In this document: positions 17,719 through 25,850 of the stretch, piece by piece
Layout: the number at the start of each line of letters is the position of its first letter
Numbering within the stretch: position 1 is the first letter of the stretch
Source of the DNA: Bacillus sp. RO1
Lineage (GTDB): Bacteria > Bacillota > Bacilli > Bacillales > Bacillaceae_I
Direction of reading: 5' to 3'
NCBI RefSeq assembly: GCF_012524115.1
Contig: NZ_JAAZWB010000090.1
Location: forward strand, 28,364 to 92,363
DNA length: 64,000 nucleotides
Position numbers and translations under genes: made by a program
Notes under the pieces: generated by a model
Databases searched by the model: none
What the model saw: the letters and a program-made list of their open reading frames with translations, nothing else
Told to the model about the DNA's origin: nothing

Positions 17719-18732
17719 TTAACGATACTCTTCAGGAATCCATTCTTCTAATGGTTCGAACATAATTTCACTTGTTGAAGCGTATACTGCCTCGATATAC
17801 TGATCATTTTTAAATTTATACACATAAATCTTCTCGCCATTATGTGTTATCTCTTCAAGAAATTCCAAATCTTTACTCCATGATTCTCGAGAGGCTTTCA
17901 TTTCCTCAAACGTTATATTAAGGAGTTCCTCTTCAACCCCTACCCTTTGCCAATCATCCAGTACCCATCGTTCATCTTCTTTGATTACTGTGTAATACAC
18001 TGTCTCTGCTGGACTAAGATATGATTGAAGACCGATAGTGGATATAACAATTTTATTAGTTGTATTCTCCTTAATCGTATAACGAATGTCAAAATCTCTA
18101 GATGGAATAAAGTTTGCATCAGATGGAGTGTAGAAATATTGTGTGATATCTTTTAGATGTCCTTCTACCATTGATTCAGAAGCATATTTTCTCAATTCCG
18201 GTTTTAGAATCTCGAAATTTGGAGGATTGCCAGCAATATTATCCCAATTATATTCACTTCCCATATCATAATAGGTCTGAATGATTACCCCCATTAAGTT
18301 GTCAACAAGCGCTGGAATCTTCTCATCAGGTACAACAATATCCTCATCTTTCTCTTCTGGCACTTCTAAAGTTTCCTTCTCCACTTCCGGAGATTCTAAA
18401 GTATCCTCTTCTTCATCCATTCTTTCAAGAGGTTCCTCCACCTCTTCTGGTGTTTCTGCGGGTTCCTCTTCTTCTGGTAAAATCACCGGAGTAGGGTCAT
18501 CCGACATTCCAGGTTCATTTTGCAAGAAATCTAGCTGGGAAAGAGTGAACAGGCATACAAGGACCGCTGCAGCCACAAGCGCAGAATAATAACCTATAGG
18601 ACTCTTTCTTTTTTTAACATGGATTCCTTGGAGTATTCTGTTTTTCTCATCGGAGGTTACGGTTATTTTAGTCAAGAGCAAACGATTTAGATCCTTATCC
18701 AGGTTATCTAGGTTATTTATTTTTCTTCCCAA
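17719..18732 (-). CDS. probable anti-sigma factor (single-pass membrane protein)
   Basis: The N-terminal 45 residues are cytoplasmic and polar. A TM segment follows (YYSALVAAAVLVCLFTL, about 48-64), then a strongly acidic Glu/Pro linker of roughly 70 residues and an extracellular domain I do not recognise. The gene overlaps the ECF sigma gene by 16 bases, the standard arrangement for a cognate membrane anti-sigma factor. Start is TTG 18732 with GGGGTGGGG upstream. The signal sensed is unknown; the acidic linker is unusual. Confidence 0.75.
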   Translation of the reverse strand: MGRKINNLDNLDKDLNRLLLTKITVTSDEKNRILQGIHVKKRKSPIGYYSALVAAAVLVCLFTLSQLDFLQNEPGMSDDPTPVILPEEEEPAETPEEVEEPLERMDEEEDTLESPEVEKETLEVPEEKDEDIVVPDEKIPALVDNLMGVIIQTYYDMGSEYNWDNIAGNPPNFEILKPELRKYASESMVEGHLKDITQYFYTPSDANFIPSRDFDIRYTIKENTTNKIVISTIGLQSYLSPAETVYYTVIKEDERWVLDDWQRVGVEEELLNITFEEMKASRESWSKDLEFLEEITHNGEKIYVYKFKNDQYIEAVYASTSEIMFEPLEEWIPEEYR

Positions 18733-19268
18733 GTATCCCCACCCCTTTCCAATGTAACTTTCAATTTTTCACGAGCCCTGAAAAGCCGGGATTTAATTGT
18801 ATTTTCATTTAATTGTAGAATATCCACAATTTCCGCTATTGATAAATCTTTATAATAGAATAGAATAATTACCTCCCGGAGCTTGATTGGTAGCTCCAAT
18901 ACTTCTTGTATAAGCTCCTTCTTTTCCATTTCCAAGAGCGTATCAGATTCAGGTGTATTTACCTCGAGAAATGGGGGCTCTACCTCTGCTTTAGAGACAA
19001 GATTTCGAAAACTCCACAATTTCAATGCATCCTTCGACTTATTAACTGTAATTCTTATTAACCAAGTTTTATAGGAGCTCTCCTTTCTAAAAGAATCAAG
19101 ATGATGATAACAGCTAATAAAAACTTCCTGTATAATATCTTCGGCAAGGGACTCGTCTTTAACATAGAGAAATGCTATGCGTTTCAATTCTGTTCCATAA
19201 TCATCTATTAGGCCTTCAAGTAAATTTTCTTTTGAATAAAACACTTTATTTTCCACCATATTTCCCAT
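18717..19268 (-). CDS. ECF-type RNA polymerase sigma factor
   Basis: Sigma region 2 is seen in LAEDIIQEVFISCYHHLDSFR, and region 4 in LREVIILFYYKDLSIAEIVDIL with the helix-turn-helix ending NTIKSRLFRAREKLK. The frame is open to 19340, but ATG 19268 follows GGGAGGAGGAAT, giving a normal 183-residue ECF factor. Its target promoters are unknown, although a matching promoter lies just upstream, which suggests autoregulation. Confidence 0.92.
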   Translation of the reverse strand: MGNMVENKVFYSKENLLEGLIDDYGTELKRIAFLYVKDESLAEDIIQEVFISCYHHLDSFRKESSYKTWLIRITVNKSKDALKLWSFRNLVSKAEVEPPFLEVNTPESDTLLEMEKKELIQEVLELPIKLREVIILFYYKDLSIAEIVDILQLNENTIKSRLFRAREKLKVTLERGGDTWEEK

Positions 19269-19289
19269 ATTCCTCCTCCCTTCCCAATA

Positions 19290-19318
19290 TAGACGACGCT
19301 CGGAGTAGGGTAGTTTCT
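19290..19318 (-). promoter_or_regulatory. ECF-type promoter candidate upstream of the sigma gene
   Basis: On the minus strand AGAAAC is separated by 17 bp from CGTCTA (plus 19313-19318 and 19290-19295). This matches the layout of Bacillus ECF promoters of the sigma-X/W type (xGxAAC, 16-17 bp, CGTC/CGTA). The start would leave a leader of about 15 bases with the Shine-Dalgarno sequence in it. Confidence 0.55.
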
Positions 19319-19357
19319 TATTCTGTAAAAATAGGTTCAATAATTGGTTCCAATAAA

Positions 19358-19395
19358 AAACACCGGTTGTCCTAAAATAGAATAACCGATGTTTT
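19358..19395 (-). terminator. terminator of the small CxxC gene
   Basis: On the minus strand ACATCGGTT pairs with AACCGGTGT (one G-T pair), followed by TTTTTT. It lies downstream of the 45-codon gene at 19472-19609 and separates it from the ECF promoter. Confidence 0.65.
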
Positions 19396-19471
19396 TAGCA
19401 GATTATTAATTCTAGAGACTTTGGTTGGTAATAGTTTAAGCATCATCTAAATGGACGATTTGATACACATA

Positions 19472-19609
19472 TTAATATGGTACATATGCTCTTCTATCCG
19501 CATAAGTTTTGCATAGGGTACAGCAGTAAATCTTTTTGTTCTTTTCCTTGTAAGTGAAATAGGTTCTTACTTTTTTCTTACAAATATAACATGTCTTTTT
19601 GAAAAACAT
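19472..19609 (-). CDS. small cysteine-rich (zinc-finger-like) protein, 45 residues
   Basis: The reading frame starts MFFKKTCYICKKKVRTYF and carries two Cys clusters, CYIC at 7-10 and CCTLC at 29-33, spaced like a treble-clef or ribbon zinc site. It is very basic. AAGGAGACTATTA precedes the ATG at good spacing, and a terminator follows the stop. Both support a real gene. The family is not recognised; a nucleic-acid or metal-binding role is only a guess from composition. Confidence 0.6.
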   Translation of the reverse strand: MFFKKTCYICKKKVRTYFTYKEKNKKIYCCTLCKTYADRRAYVPY

Positions 19610-19638
19610 TAATAGTCTCCTTTTTCCTGTCCCAGAAT

Positions 19639-20076
19639 TTATTGGTTTTCCAAAATCCCCTTAATTTTCTTCAAATCTTTCTCGTTTGCCTTTTTCATCA
19701 TAGTTGCCATAACAGGTGAAAACAATTTGGAAAAGCCCTTTGGCTCTCCCTTGTTTTGAAGTGTCATCTTAGTTGTATTGGTATTTATTGCAGTCCATGT
19801 ATAAGTGGTTTCCATTGGGAACGGTCCCTGTGAAGTTTTCATCGTTAATTTTTCACCTGGTAAATATTCAACAACTTCATATATGTACGCGAGTTCCTTG
19901 CCAAGAAATTTTGCCCGAAACGCAATTTGTGAACCTAGCTGCAAAGGTTTTGGTGTCATCCAATCGGATGAATCGATGTTATCATACCAAACAGGCGCAT
20001 GATCAGGATCGGACGCATAGTCCGCTACTTGCATTTTTGAGCAGTTAATTATTATCTCTGTTGTAACATTCACCAT
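19639..20076 (-). CDS. SRPBCC (START-like) family protein
   Basis: This is a 145-residue protein of the polyketide cyclase/START-like fold. It begins VNVTTEIIINCSKMQVADYASDP and has the typical W-containing core (VWYDNIDSSDWM) plus a C-terminal helix MATMMKKANEKDLKKIKGILE. It probably binds a small hydrophobic ligand. The start has GGAGGATAATTT before ATG. It stands alone on the minus strand with no functional context. Confidence 0.8.
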   Translation of the reverse strand: MVNVTTEIIINCSKMQVADYASDPDHAPVWYDNIDSSDWMTPKPLQLGSQIAFRAKFLGKELAYIYEVVEYLPGEKLTMKTSQGPFPMETTYTWTAINTNTTKMTLQNKGEPKGFSKLFSPVMATMMKKANEKDLKKIKGILENQ

Positions 20077-20202
20077 AAATTATCCTCCTGACTTTACAAA
20101 CCTCTATATAATGTTTAATCCTACCATACCGCTAGCTTCTGGCGTATATTCCCTTACAACAACTTTTCCCTTTATCACAACACCTCATTACCGCGACATA
20201 AA

Positions 20203-20222
20203 GGGGTCTGACCCATTTTTAA
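20203..20222. repeat. short GGGTC-T-GACCC palindrome
   Basis: The sequence AGGGGTCTGACCC contains a perfect short palindrome, related to motifs at 33535 (GGGGTC-A-GACCCC) and 39683 (GGGAC-AG-GTCCC). All three lie between genes. Confidence 0.4.
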
Positions 20223-20319
20223 AAAATTTTTCAAAAAGTTGTTCCATTTCTAAATATTCTGTTATATAATAATATCAACCAAACATACACTGTACTAATA
20301 CAAAGGAGGAGAAGGAAAC

Positions 20320-20469
20320 ATGAGCAGACAGGAACGTAAGAATATGATTAATTTTATTGAAGTGATGAAGAAGGCAGATCGCGAATCACTGGCTTTTATG
20401 ACGGATGCGGACATCGAGCATTTATACAATAACGTGTACGAGCAAATGATGATTCAGCAAAGCCTTTAA
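20320..20469 (+). CDS. BH0509-type small protein, 49 residues
   Basis: The protein reads MSRQERKNMINFIEVMKKAD and ends YNNVYEQMMIQQSL, matching my memory of the small BH0509 family of Bacillales, whose function is unknown. It is helical and soluble. AAAGGAGGAGAAGGAAAC precedes the ATG, an excellent ribosome binding site. A bidirectional terminator follows the stop. Confidence 0.75.
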   Translation: MSRQERKNMINFIEVMKKADRESLAFMTDADIEHLYNNVYEQMMIQQSL

Positions 20470-20477
20470 ACAAACGA

Positions 20478-20521
20478 AAAAACTGCAATCCTCCTCTATC
20501 AAGCGGAAGATTGCAGTTTTT
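20478..20521. terminator. bidirectional terminator
   Basis: AAAAACTGCAATC (20478-20490) and GATTGCAGTTTTT (20509-20521) form a 13-bp perfect stem with T tracts on both strands. It serves the small plus-strand gene and the minus-strand EamA gene, whose 3' end overlaps it. Confidence 0.85.
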
Positions 20522-21458
20522 CTTTTTGTTCGTTTATTGCTGGCTTCTGTCCATTAACAATAATAATCCCAACAACCACAAGTGTTAAGCCAATTAAAAT
20601 CGTATAGTGCATAATCTCATCTAAAAACACACCAGATAACAGCACACCAAACACTGGTACAAGGAACAGGTACATCGACACTTTCCCAACCTTGTTATAT
20701 TTCATGACGTTGTTCCACAATATAAAGCCTGCTGCTGAAAGAAATGCCAGATACACCACAAGCAACAGCGTAAAACCATTAAATTCAAACGGTAGAAACC
20801 CTGCACTCGCTCCACCAACGACGATCAATCCCACTGATCCGAACAACATCTGATACGCCGTTAGATACGACACATTCATTGTAGCCGCGCGTTCTCTTGC
20901 CATAATGTTTCCGTAAGCAGAAGCCATCATCGCCAACAACAGAAGTAACTCCCCTATCCCAAATTGAACACCAGCACCGGCTTTTGGCAAATTAACCACC
21001 AACACCCCGCTAAACCCCAATGCTATACCAAGCCATTTCCTAACAGACAAGGAATCATCGGCATATAAAAAATGAGCAAACAAAATCTGAAAAAACGAGG
21101 CTGTCCCGGCGATCACAGCTCCTTGCATGCCAGTTGAATAACTTAATCCAAAGTAAAACAATAAATATTGCAAGAACGTTTGGACAAGCCCCAGCTGTGC
21201 CAATGGAACAATCGTCGCTCGTCTCAGTTTTAGCGATTGCTTGAATAGGGTAAAAAATATAAAGATCATGGCACCTGCGAGGAAGAATCGATACCCCGCA
21301 AACAAAAGCTGTTTGTCGTATTCATTAGCCCCTATATCTAAAGCAGTATAACTTAGTTTTATGGCAGGAAAAGCACTGCCCCATAGAAATGTCGCAAACA
21401 TTGCCGCTGCAATGATACCAAGCTTGCTTGTGAAAAATTTTTCAGCCTTCACGGCCAT
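20499..21458 (-). CDS. EamA/DMT family transporter
   Basis: This inner-membrane protein of 319 residues has ten hydrophobic segments arranged as two EamA repeats. The first starts FLWGSAFPAIKL, the second around GNIMARERAATMNVSYLTAYQML. The drug/metabolite transporter superfamily exports amino acids, nucleotides or drugs. No substrate is evident. The C-terminal tail is charged (NGQKPAINEQKEKLQ). It stands alone on the minus strand. Confidence 0.9.
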   Translation of the reverse strand: MAVKAEKFFTSKLGIIAAAMFATFLWGSAFPAIKLSYTALDIGANEYDKQLLFAGYRFFLAGAMIFIFFTLFKQSLKLRRATIVPLAQLGLVQTFLQYLLFYFGLSYSTGMQGAVIAGTASFFQILFAHFLYADDSLSVRKWLGIALGFSGVLVVNLPKAGAGVQFGIGELLLLLAMMASAYGNIMARERAATMNVSYLTAYQMLFGSVGLIVVGGASAGFLPFEFNGFTLLLVVYLAFLSAAGFILWNNVMKYNKVGKVSMYLFLVPVFGVLLSGVFLDEIMHYTILIGLTLVVVGIIIVNGQKPAINEQKEKLQSSA

Positions 21459-21575
21459 TCACCTTCTCTCCAAGCTACATTATACACAGAAGAATTACAT
21501 ATTACATACTGTATAGTCTTGGAAAAGAAAAAATACTGGTAATCTCCAGCGCAATAATCTATAATAATAACTAGA

Positions 21576-21610
21576 TAATAATTAATATAATTTATTGATA
21601 ATTACTCTCA
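21576..21610 (+). promoter_or_regulatory. tandem PerR-like and Fur-like boxes upstream of pfeT
   Basis: TAATAATTAATATAA (21576-21590) matches the PerR box TTATAATNATTATAA at 12 of 14 defined positions and overlaps a perfect -10 hexamer TATAAT (21586-21591). TGATAATTACTCTCA (21596-21610) matches the B. subtilis Fur box TGATAATNATTATCA at 12 of 14. No good -35 box is seen, which fits a promoter needing an activator. Confidence 0.6.
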
Positions 21611-21636
21611 GTAAGTAATACCCCTTATAAAGTGTT

Positions 21637-21670
21637 GCTGCTATCACCATAGATGGCAGCTTTCGTCTTT
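21637..21670 (+). terminator. leader hairpin with T-rich tail (possible attenuator)
   Basis: GCTGCTATC (21637-21645) pairs with GATGGCAGC (21652-21660), with one G-T pair, and is followed by TTTCGTCTTTT. It lies between the candidate promoter and the ATPase start, so it could attenuate transcription. It may instead be a relic terminator. Confidence 0.5.
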
Positions 21671-21720
21671 TAATAAGGCTAATGATGTTGATTATTTTTC
21701 TCAATTAGGAGGTTGATTAC

Positions 21721-23622
21721 ATGAAAGAAATGACAGAAAGTCTACAAGAAGAATCAGTTCTCACCAGGTTCACCACTCATATAGAACTAGTTTTTGCAAT
21801 TATTTCAGGGGTACTAATTTTTACAGGTTGGATTCTACTAAAGTTTGATATTCAAACCGCTGCTGTCCCTATATTCATTCTCTCATTTTTGATTGGTGGG
21901 TACTTTAAAGCCAAAGAAGGCATACAAGATACCATCGAAGAAAAAGAATTGAATGTGGAAATGCTCATGATCATTGCTGCCATAGGTGCAGCCATCATTG
22001 GGTATTGGATGGAAGGCGCCATCCTTATCTTCATCTTCGCATTAAGTGGCGCTTTAGAAACATACACAATGAACCGGAGTCAAAAAGAAATTTCTGCCCT
22101 CATGGACATTCAGCCTGAAGAAGCATTAAGAATATTGGATGACAAGGAAGAACGAGTGCATATTTCCGAACTTGCCTTAGGTGACCACGTACTTGTTAAA
22201 CCTGGCGAACGCATCCCAACAGACGGAAACATTGTCAGAGGAGAATCCGCGATAGATGAAGCTGCTATCACCGGCGAATCGATCCCTCTTGAAAAAAAAC
22301 AAGGTGATGGGGTCTATGCTGGAACCATGAACGTTAACGGCTCAATAGTGGTGGAGGTCACCAAACTTTCTACAGAAACCTTGTTCCAAAAAATTATCAA
22401 TCTTGTACAAAACGCTCAAAGTGAAAAATCTCCTTCTCAACAATTCTTGGAACGTTTTGAAGGACCGTATGTGAAAATTGTCCTTGGGGTTGTTGCCGTC
22501 ATGATGGTACTCCCCCACTTCCTTCTCGGATGGAGCTGGAACGAAACCTTTTACCGGGCGATGATTTTACTGGTTGTTGCTTCTCCTTGTGCACTTGTTG
22601 CCTCCATTATGCCCGCAACATTGTCAGCGATCTCCAATGGCGCGCGTAAAGGAATCTTGTTTAAAGGCGGCGTGCACCTGGAGAATTTAAGCCATCTGCA
22701 AGCCATCGCTTTTGATAAAACTGGGACGCTAACGAAAGGAAAGCCTGAAGTAACTGATGTGTTAGTCCGAGAAAATATAACGGAAGACGAATTCTTATAT
22801 ATTGTAGGTTCCATTGAAAGCTATTCTAACCACCCGCTCGCACAGGCAATTACAGCATATGCGCGAAAAAATAGCCCTAAACCGCTAATACGTCCGGATC
22901 ACTTGGACGATAAAGCAGGCTGGGGAGTAAAAGGAAACTTACATGATAAGGAATATCTCGTCGGCAAGGCAGATTATGTTGGGACAGATACTGCCAAATT
23001 GTTTGGGGATGGGATTGCAGAATCCTACACCAATGAAGGAAAAACGGTCGTTTATGTAAAAGATGAAGCAGGAATTGTCGGCATTCTAGCCTTAAAAGAT
23101 GTTATCCGAAAAGAAACCGTAGAAGCTATCAAGCAACTCCGTACTCTTGAGGTTCAGACCATTATGATTACTGGCGATAGCGAACGCACAGCTGCGGCCA
23201 TTGCAGATCAGGCCGCTATTGGAAAATTTGTAGCGGAATGCTTGCCAGAGACAAAAGTAGAAACCGTAAAAAATTTAAAAAAAGAATATAACATGGTCGG
23301 CATGGTTGGGGACGGGATAAATGATGCTCCGGCACTCGCAACAGCCAATGTGGGAATAGCAATGGGTGAAGGCACGGATGTAGCATTGGAAACTGCTGAC
23401 GTTGTACTGATGAAAAATGATTTAGTGAAAATTGCTGAAGCCATAAAGCTATCGAAAAGAATGAACAAAATCATTAAACAAAATGTCATTTTTTCTATCA
23501 CAGTAATTATGCTTCTAATCAGTTCCAACTTTCTTCAATTCATTGACCTTCCGTTCGGTGTCATCGGCCATGAAGGCAGTACCATACTCGTTATCCTAAA
23601 TGGGTTAAGGTTATTACGATAA
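21721..23622 (+). CDS. pfeT: P1B-4-type metal efflux ATPase, PfeT/ZosA-like
   Basis: PfeT (earlier named ZosA) of B. subtilis exports ferrous iron. This 633-residue ATPase has no N-terminal metal-binding HMA domain. It has SPC at 288-290 in TM4 and HEGST at about 617 in the last TM, the P1B-4 pair. The phosphorylation site DKTGT is at 332, with TGES and GDGINDAPALA also present. The PerR/Fur-like sites upstream support iron or peroxide control. Other P1B-4 metals (cobalt, zinc) cannot be excluded. TTAGGAGGTTGATTAC precedes ATG. Confidence 0.9.
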   Translation: MKEMTESLQEESVLTRFTTHIELVFAIISGVLIFTGWILLKFDIQTAAVPIFILSFLIGGYFKAKEGIQDTIEEKELNVEMLMIIAAIGAAIIGYWMEGAILIFIFALSGALETYTMNRSQKEISALMDIQPEEALRILDDKEERVHISELALGDHVLVKPGERIPTDGNIVRGESAIDEAAITGESIPLEKKQGDGVYAGTMNVNGSIVVEVTKLSTETLFQKIINLVQNAQSEKSPSQQFLERFEGPYVKIVLGVVAVMMVLPHFLLGWSWNETFYRAMILLVVASPCALVASIMPATLSAISNGARKGILFKGGVHLENLSHLQAIAFDKTGTLTKGKPEVTDVLVRENITEDEFLYIVGSIESYSNHPLAQAITAYARKNSPKPLIRPDHLDDKAGWGVKGNLHDKEYLVGKADYVGTDTAKLFGDGIAESYTNEGKTVVYVKDEAGIVGILALKDVIRKETVEAIKQLRTLEVQTIMITGDSERTAAAIADQAAIGKFVAECLPETKVETVKNLKKEYNMVGMVGDGINDAPALATANVGIAMGEGTDVALETADVVLMKNDLVKIAEAIKLSKRMNKIIKQNVIFSITVIMLLISSNFLQFIDLPFGVIGHEGSTILVILNGLRLLR

Positions 23623-23632
23623 ATTCACGATA

Positions 23633-23668
23633 AAAAAGCAGCGAGGCAATGTCCCTCGCTGCTTTTTT
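23633..23668 (+). terminator. terminator of the pfeT-like gene
   Basis: GCAGCGAGG (23638-23646) pairs with CCTCGCTGC (23654-23662), followed by TTTTTT. The upstream A run makes it usable on the minus strand too, for the small gene at 23674-23778. Confidence 0.88.
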
Positions 23669-23673
23669 GCTAT

Positions 23674-23778
23674 CTAGTGATAACCGTTTTGCCCGTTCGC
23701 ACTTCCTGAAGTTTTATTCTTCGGTTTGTGCTTAGAGTTTTGTTTTGTACCGCCATCTTTTTTCGTATGCTTTGTCAT
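23674..23778 (-). CDS. small hydrophilic lysine-rich protein, 34 residues
   Basis: The frame reads MTKHTKKDGGTKQNSKHKPK and ends GQNGYH. It has no hydrophobic residues to speak of and resembles in composition the minor acid-soluble spore proteins of Bacillus. GGAGGGACCTTTC precedes the ATG and a terminator hairpin follows the stop. I cannot match it to a named SASP; sporulation expression is an inference. Confidence 0.55.
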   Translation of the reverse strand: MTKHTKKDGGTKQNSKHKPKNKTSGSANGQNGYH

Positions 23779-23856
23779 GAAAGGTCCCTCCGATTTGGTT
23801 AGAGTGTCTTTCAACAATAGATTTCCCCTTTAAGTGAAAAATTTTTCTGGGAATTT

Positions 23857-24681
23857 TTATCGCACAAAGCTTTTCTTCCATTGCAGCAAGATTGCATTGA
23901 TTTCTCCACCAATAATAATCATCAGACCTGAAAGGTAAAACCACACAAGCAAAACAATGATCCCTCCAAGACTCCCATACATTGCTGTATAGTTCCCAAA
24001 GTTGCTCACATAATAGGAAAACAACACCGAAACAGACATCCATCCGATTGTTGCAAAAAAAGAACCTGCCAACACATCCTTCAAATGAAGACGGATGTTC
24101 GGTGCAGCTAAATACAAACAAGTAAAAACAAAAAACAAAATGACAAAACTTACTCCCCACCTAATGGTATTCCAAATGGTGATAAATTCTTCCGACAGAC
24201 CGTAGGAAGAAAAAATGAACAACCCTATTTCCCTACCAAAAACAGGCAATAATAACGCCACAATTATGACAAATACCATTGCAAGGGTTAACAAGATTGC
24301 CGTGCCTCTTACAATAAAGAAATGTCTATTTTCATTAACATCAAATGCCCTATTGAACGCCCGGACAATTGCATTAATTCCATTAGAAGCAAACCAAATT
24401 GTTGCAATAATACCAAAAGACAATAAGTCTCCACGTTGTTCGTTTAGAATCCGAGCTACATTCGATTCTATTAGAAGCATCGTATCTCCTGGAGCATACT
24501 GGTGAATCATTCCCAACACATCATCCTGTGTAATCGGGACATAAGCAATTAAGGTAAGTAAAAAAATAAGAAACGGAAAAAGAGATAATAAGAAAAAATA
24601 CGCTAACTCTGCTGACATTCCCAATGCTTCATTCCGATCTAGGCGATGAAACAGCTGTTTTCCAAAACGTAATATCCCCAT
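23857..24681 (-). CDS. YihY/BrkB family membrane protein
   Basis: This 274-residue inner-membrane protein has six hydrophobic segments. The family hallmarks include AELAYFFLLSLFPFLIFLL near the N terminus, FASNGINAIVRAFNRAFD, and GSLGGIIVLLVWFYLSGLMIIIGGEINA at the end. The family was once mislabelled ribonuclease BN; its real role is unknown. The start has GGAGGAGAGTGA before ATG. The YtxH-like gene lies just upstream on the same strand, but the two are separated by about 55 bases. Confidence 0.9.
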   Translation of the reverse strand: MGILRFGKQLFHRLDRNEALGMSAELAYFFLLSLFPFLIFLLTLIAYVPITQDDVLGMIHQYAPGDTMLLIESNVARILNEQRGDLLSFGIIATIWFASNGINAIVRAFNRAFDVNENRHFFIVRGTAILLTLAMVFVIIVALLLPVFGREIGLFIFSSYGLSEEFITIWNTIRWGVSFVILFFVFTCLYLAAPNIRLHLKDVLAGSFFATIGWMSVSVLFSYYVSNFGNYTAMYGSLGGIIVLLVWFYLSGLMIIIGGEINAILLQWKKSFVR

Positions 24682-24735
24682 TCACTCTCCTCCAGCACGT
24701 ATCATTTACTCTATTCTATTGTGAGCAAGTCCACC

Positions 24736-25092
24736 TTACGACAAGTTTTTATTCTTTCGCTCTGCTGAATCCAAATGCTTGGCAATTACTTCTTTAGTTT
24801 CTGAAACTATCTCAAGCATCTGAGGTGTCGTTTCTTTTAACTCATTCACTTTAGAACGTAGATAATCAATATCCTTCGATACGTCTTCCACCGTTGTTTT
24901 AACAGATTCAATTTGATGACGAACTGAATCAGCAATTTCCTGTGGATGTTGTACCGCATACTTTAATTTTGAACCAACACACCTGCCATTATGTATGACG
25001 GTGGTTCTTGTATTTTTATCTAATAAAGAAATGGCCCCACCGATAAGCGCCCCAATCAACATACCATCCACTAATTTATTTCTGTTCCCCAT
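24736..25092 (-). CDS. YtxH-like small membrane-associated protein
   Basis: A short N-terminal hydrophobic glycine-rich helix (VDGMLIGALIGGAISLL, about 8-24) is followed by a long amphipathic helical region (HQIESVKTTVEDVSKDIDYLRSKVNELKE). This is the organisation of YtxH-type general stress proteins. I use ATG 25092, preceded by AGGAGAGAGG. The frame extends to 25134 but without a comparable binding site. It has 118 residues. Confidence 0.75.
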   Translation of the reverse strand: MGNRNKLVDGMLIGALIGGAISLLDKNTRTTVIHNGRCVGSKLKYAVQHPQEIADSVRHQIESVKTTVEDVSKDIDYLRSKVNELKETTPQMLEIVSETKEVIAKHLDSAERKNKNLS

Positions 25093-25284
25093 ATTAACCT
25101 CTCTCCTATCCATTAGATTTTCTATTACATACATCTTCCTTTAATCATACCTTTATTATAAACATATTTCGAAACTTTCACGAATCTTGTATTGGTTTAA
25201 TACCCCAGTTTCCAGAAGAAGATACTGTTTTTTCTCCATTCATGATAAAATAAGGAAAAGCTATTGAACGAAAGGACGGTTCAA

Positions 25285-25509
25285 ATGAACTTAACAGAAA
25301 AATCAACCGAAAATGTAGAATATATGATTGAAGCTATCAAAGGGAAACTAAAAGTATTAAACCTTGGCGCCATTAAGCCTTCCCATTTTGATGAAGAAAT
25401 GTATGAAGAGTTAAAAGATATTTATGAACTTGTCATGAGAAAACCATCATTCAGTCCGAACGAAATGCAAGCTATCGCAGAAGAACTGGGGAACCTACGT
25501 AAACAATAA
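25285..25509 (+). CDS. DUF1128 family protein, 74 residues
   Basis: A small soluble helical protein, it matches the DUF1128 pattern known from B. subtilis Yfk[27 protein letters not shown], then [16 protein letters not shown], and the conserved end [18 protein letters not shown]. Function is unknown. ATG 25285 is preceded by AAAGGACGG; the frame is open from 25264 without a better start. A terminator follows the stop. Confidence 0.85.
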   Translation: MNLTEKSTENVEYMIEAIKGKLKVLNLGAIKPSHFDEEMYEELKDIYELVMRKPSFSPNEMQAIAEELGNLRKQ

Positions 25510-25521
25510 TTTGATTTCTAA

Positions 25522-25548
25522 AACACTTACTTCTGTAGGTGTTTTTTT
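25522..25548 (+). terminator. terminator of the DUF1128 gene
   Basis: AACACTTAC (25522-25530) pairs with GTAGGTGTT (25535-25543), with one G-T pair, and is followed by TTTTT. Confidence 0.8.
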
Positions 25549-25572
25549 ATGTTAAATACTTTGTTAAACGCC

Positions 25573-25758
25573 GCTGTTGATTTCCGCAAATGGCTTCGCT
25601 TTCCTAGGGGCACTGCTGGAGCCTCCTCGGCTATGCCTGCGGGGTCTCCACCTAGCGCTAGCTCCCTCAGGACAAGGAAGGCTTCGTCAGCGAAACATCG
25701 CACGAAGAAAATGCGTAACATTTTCGAGGAGTCTTCGCCTTTTGCTCCAATCAACAGC
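25573..25758 (+). repeat. dispersed TIR repeat, copy 2 (long form)
   Basis: The 186-bp element is bounded by GCTGTTGATT and AATCAACAGC. In order it has CGCAAATGGCTTCGCTTTCC, CTAGGGGC, a GCGCTAGC block, GGACAAGGAAGGC, GAAAATG/CATTTTC hairpin, GAGGAGTCTTCGCC and TTTGCTCC. Short open frames crossing it are not genes. Confidence 0.88.
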
Positions 25759-25850
25759 TAAAAAATTCACAATTTTAACATTCACCCTAAATTATACATA
25801 GTACTAGCCCAACTACCTTGTGCATATAAGTGTACAGAGGGGGGATAAGC

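Noticed and set aside
25527..25801. Open frames within repeat copy 2, and similar ones at 27050-27289, 38320-38670 and 60500-60745
   Set aside because: They lie in the dispersed non-coding repeat, change frame between copies and lack binding sites.
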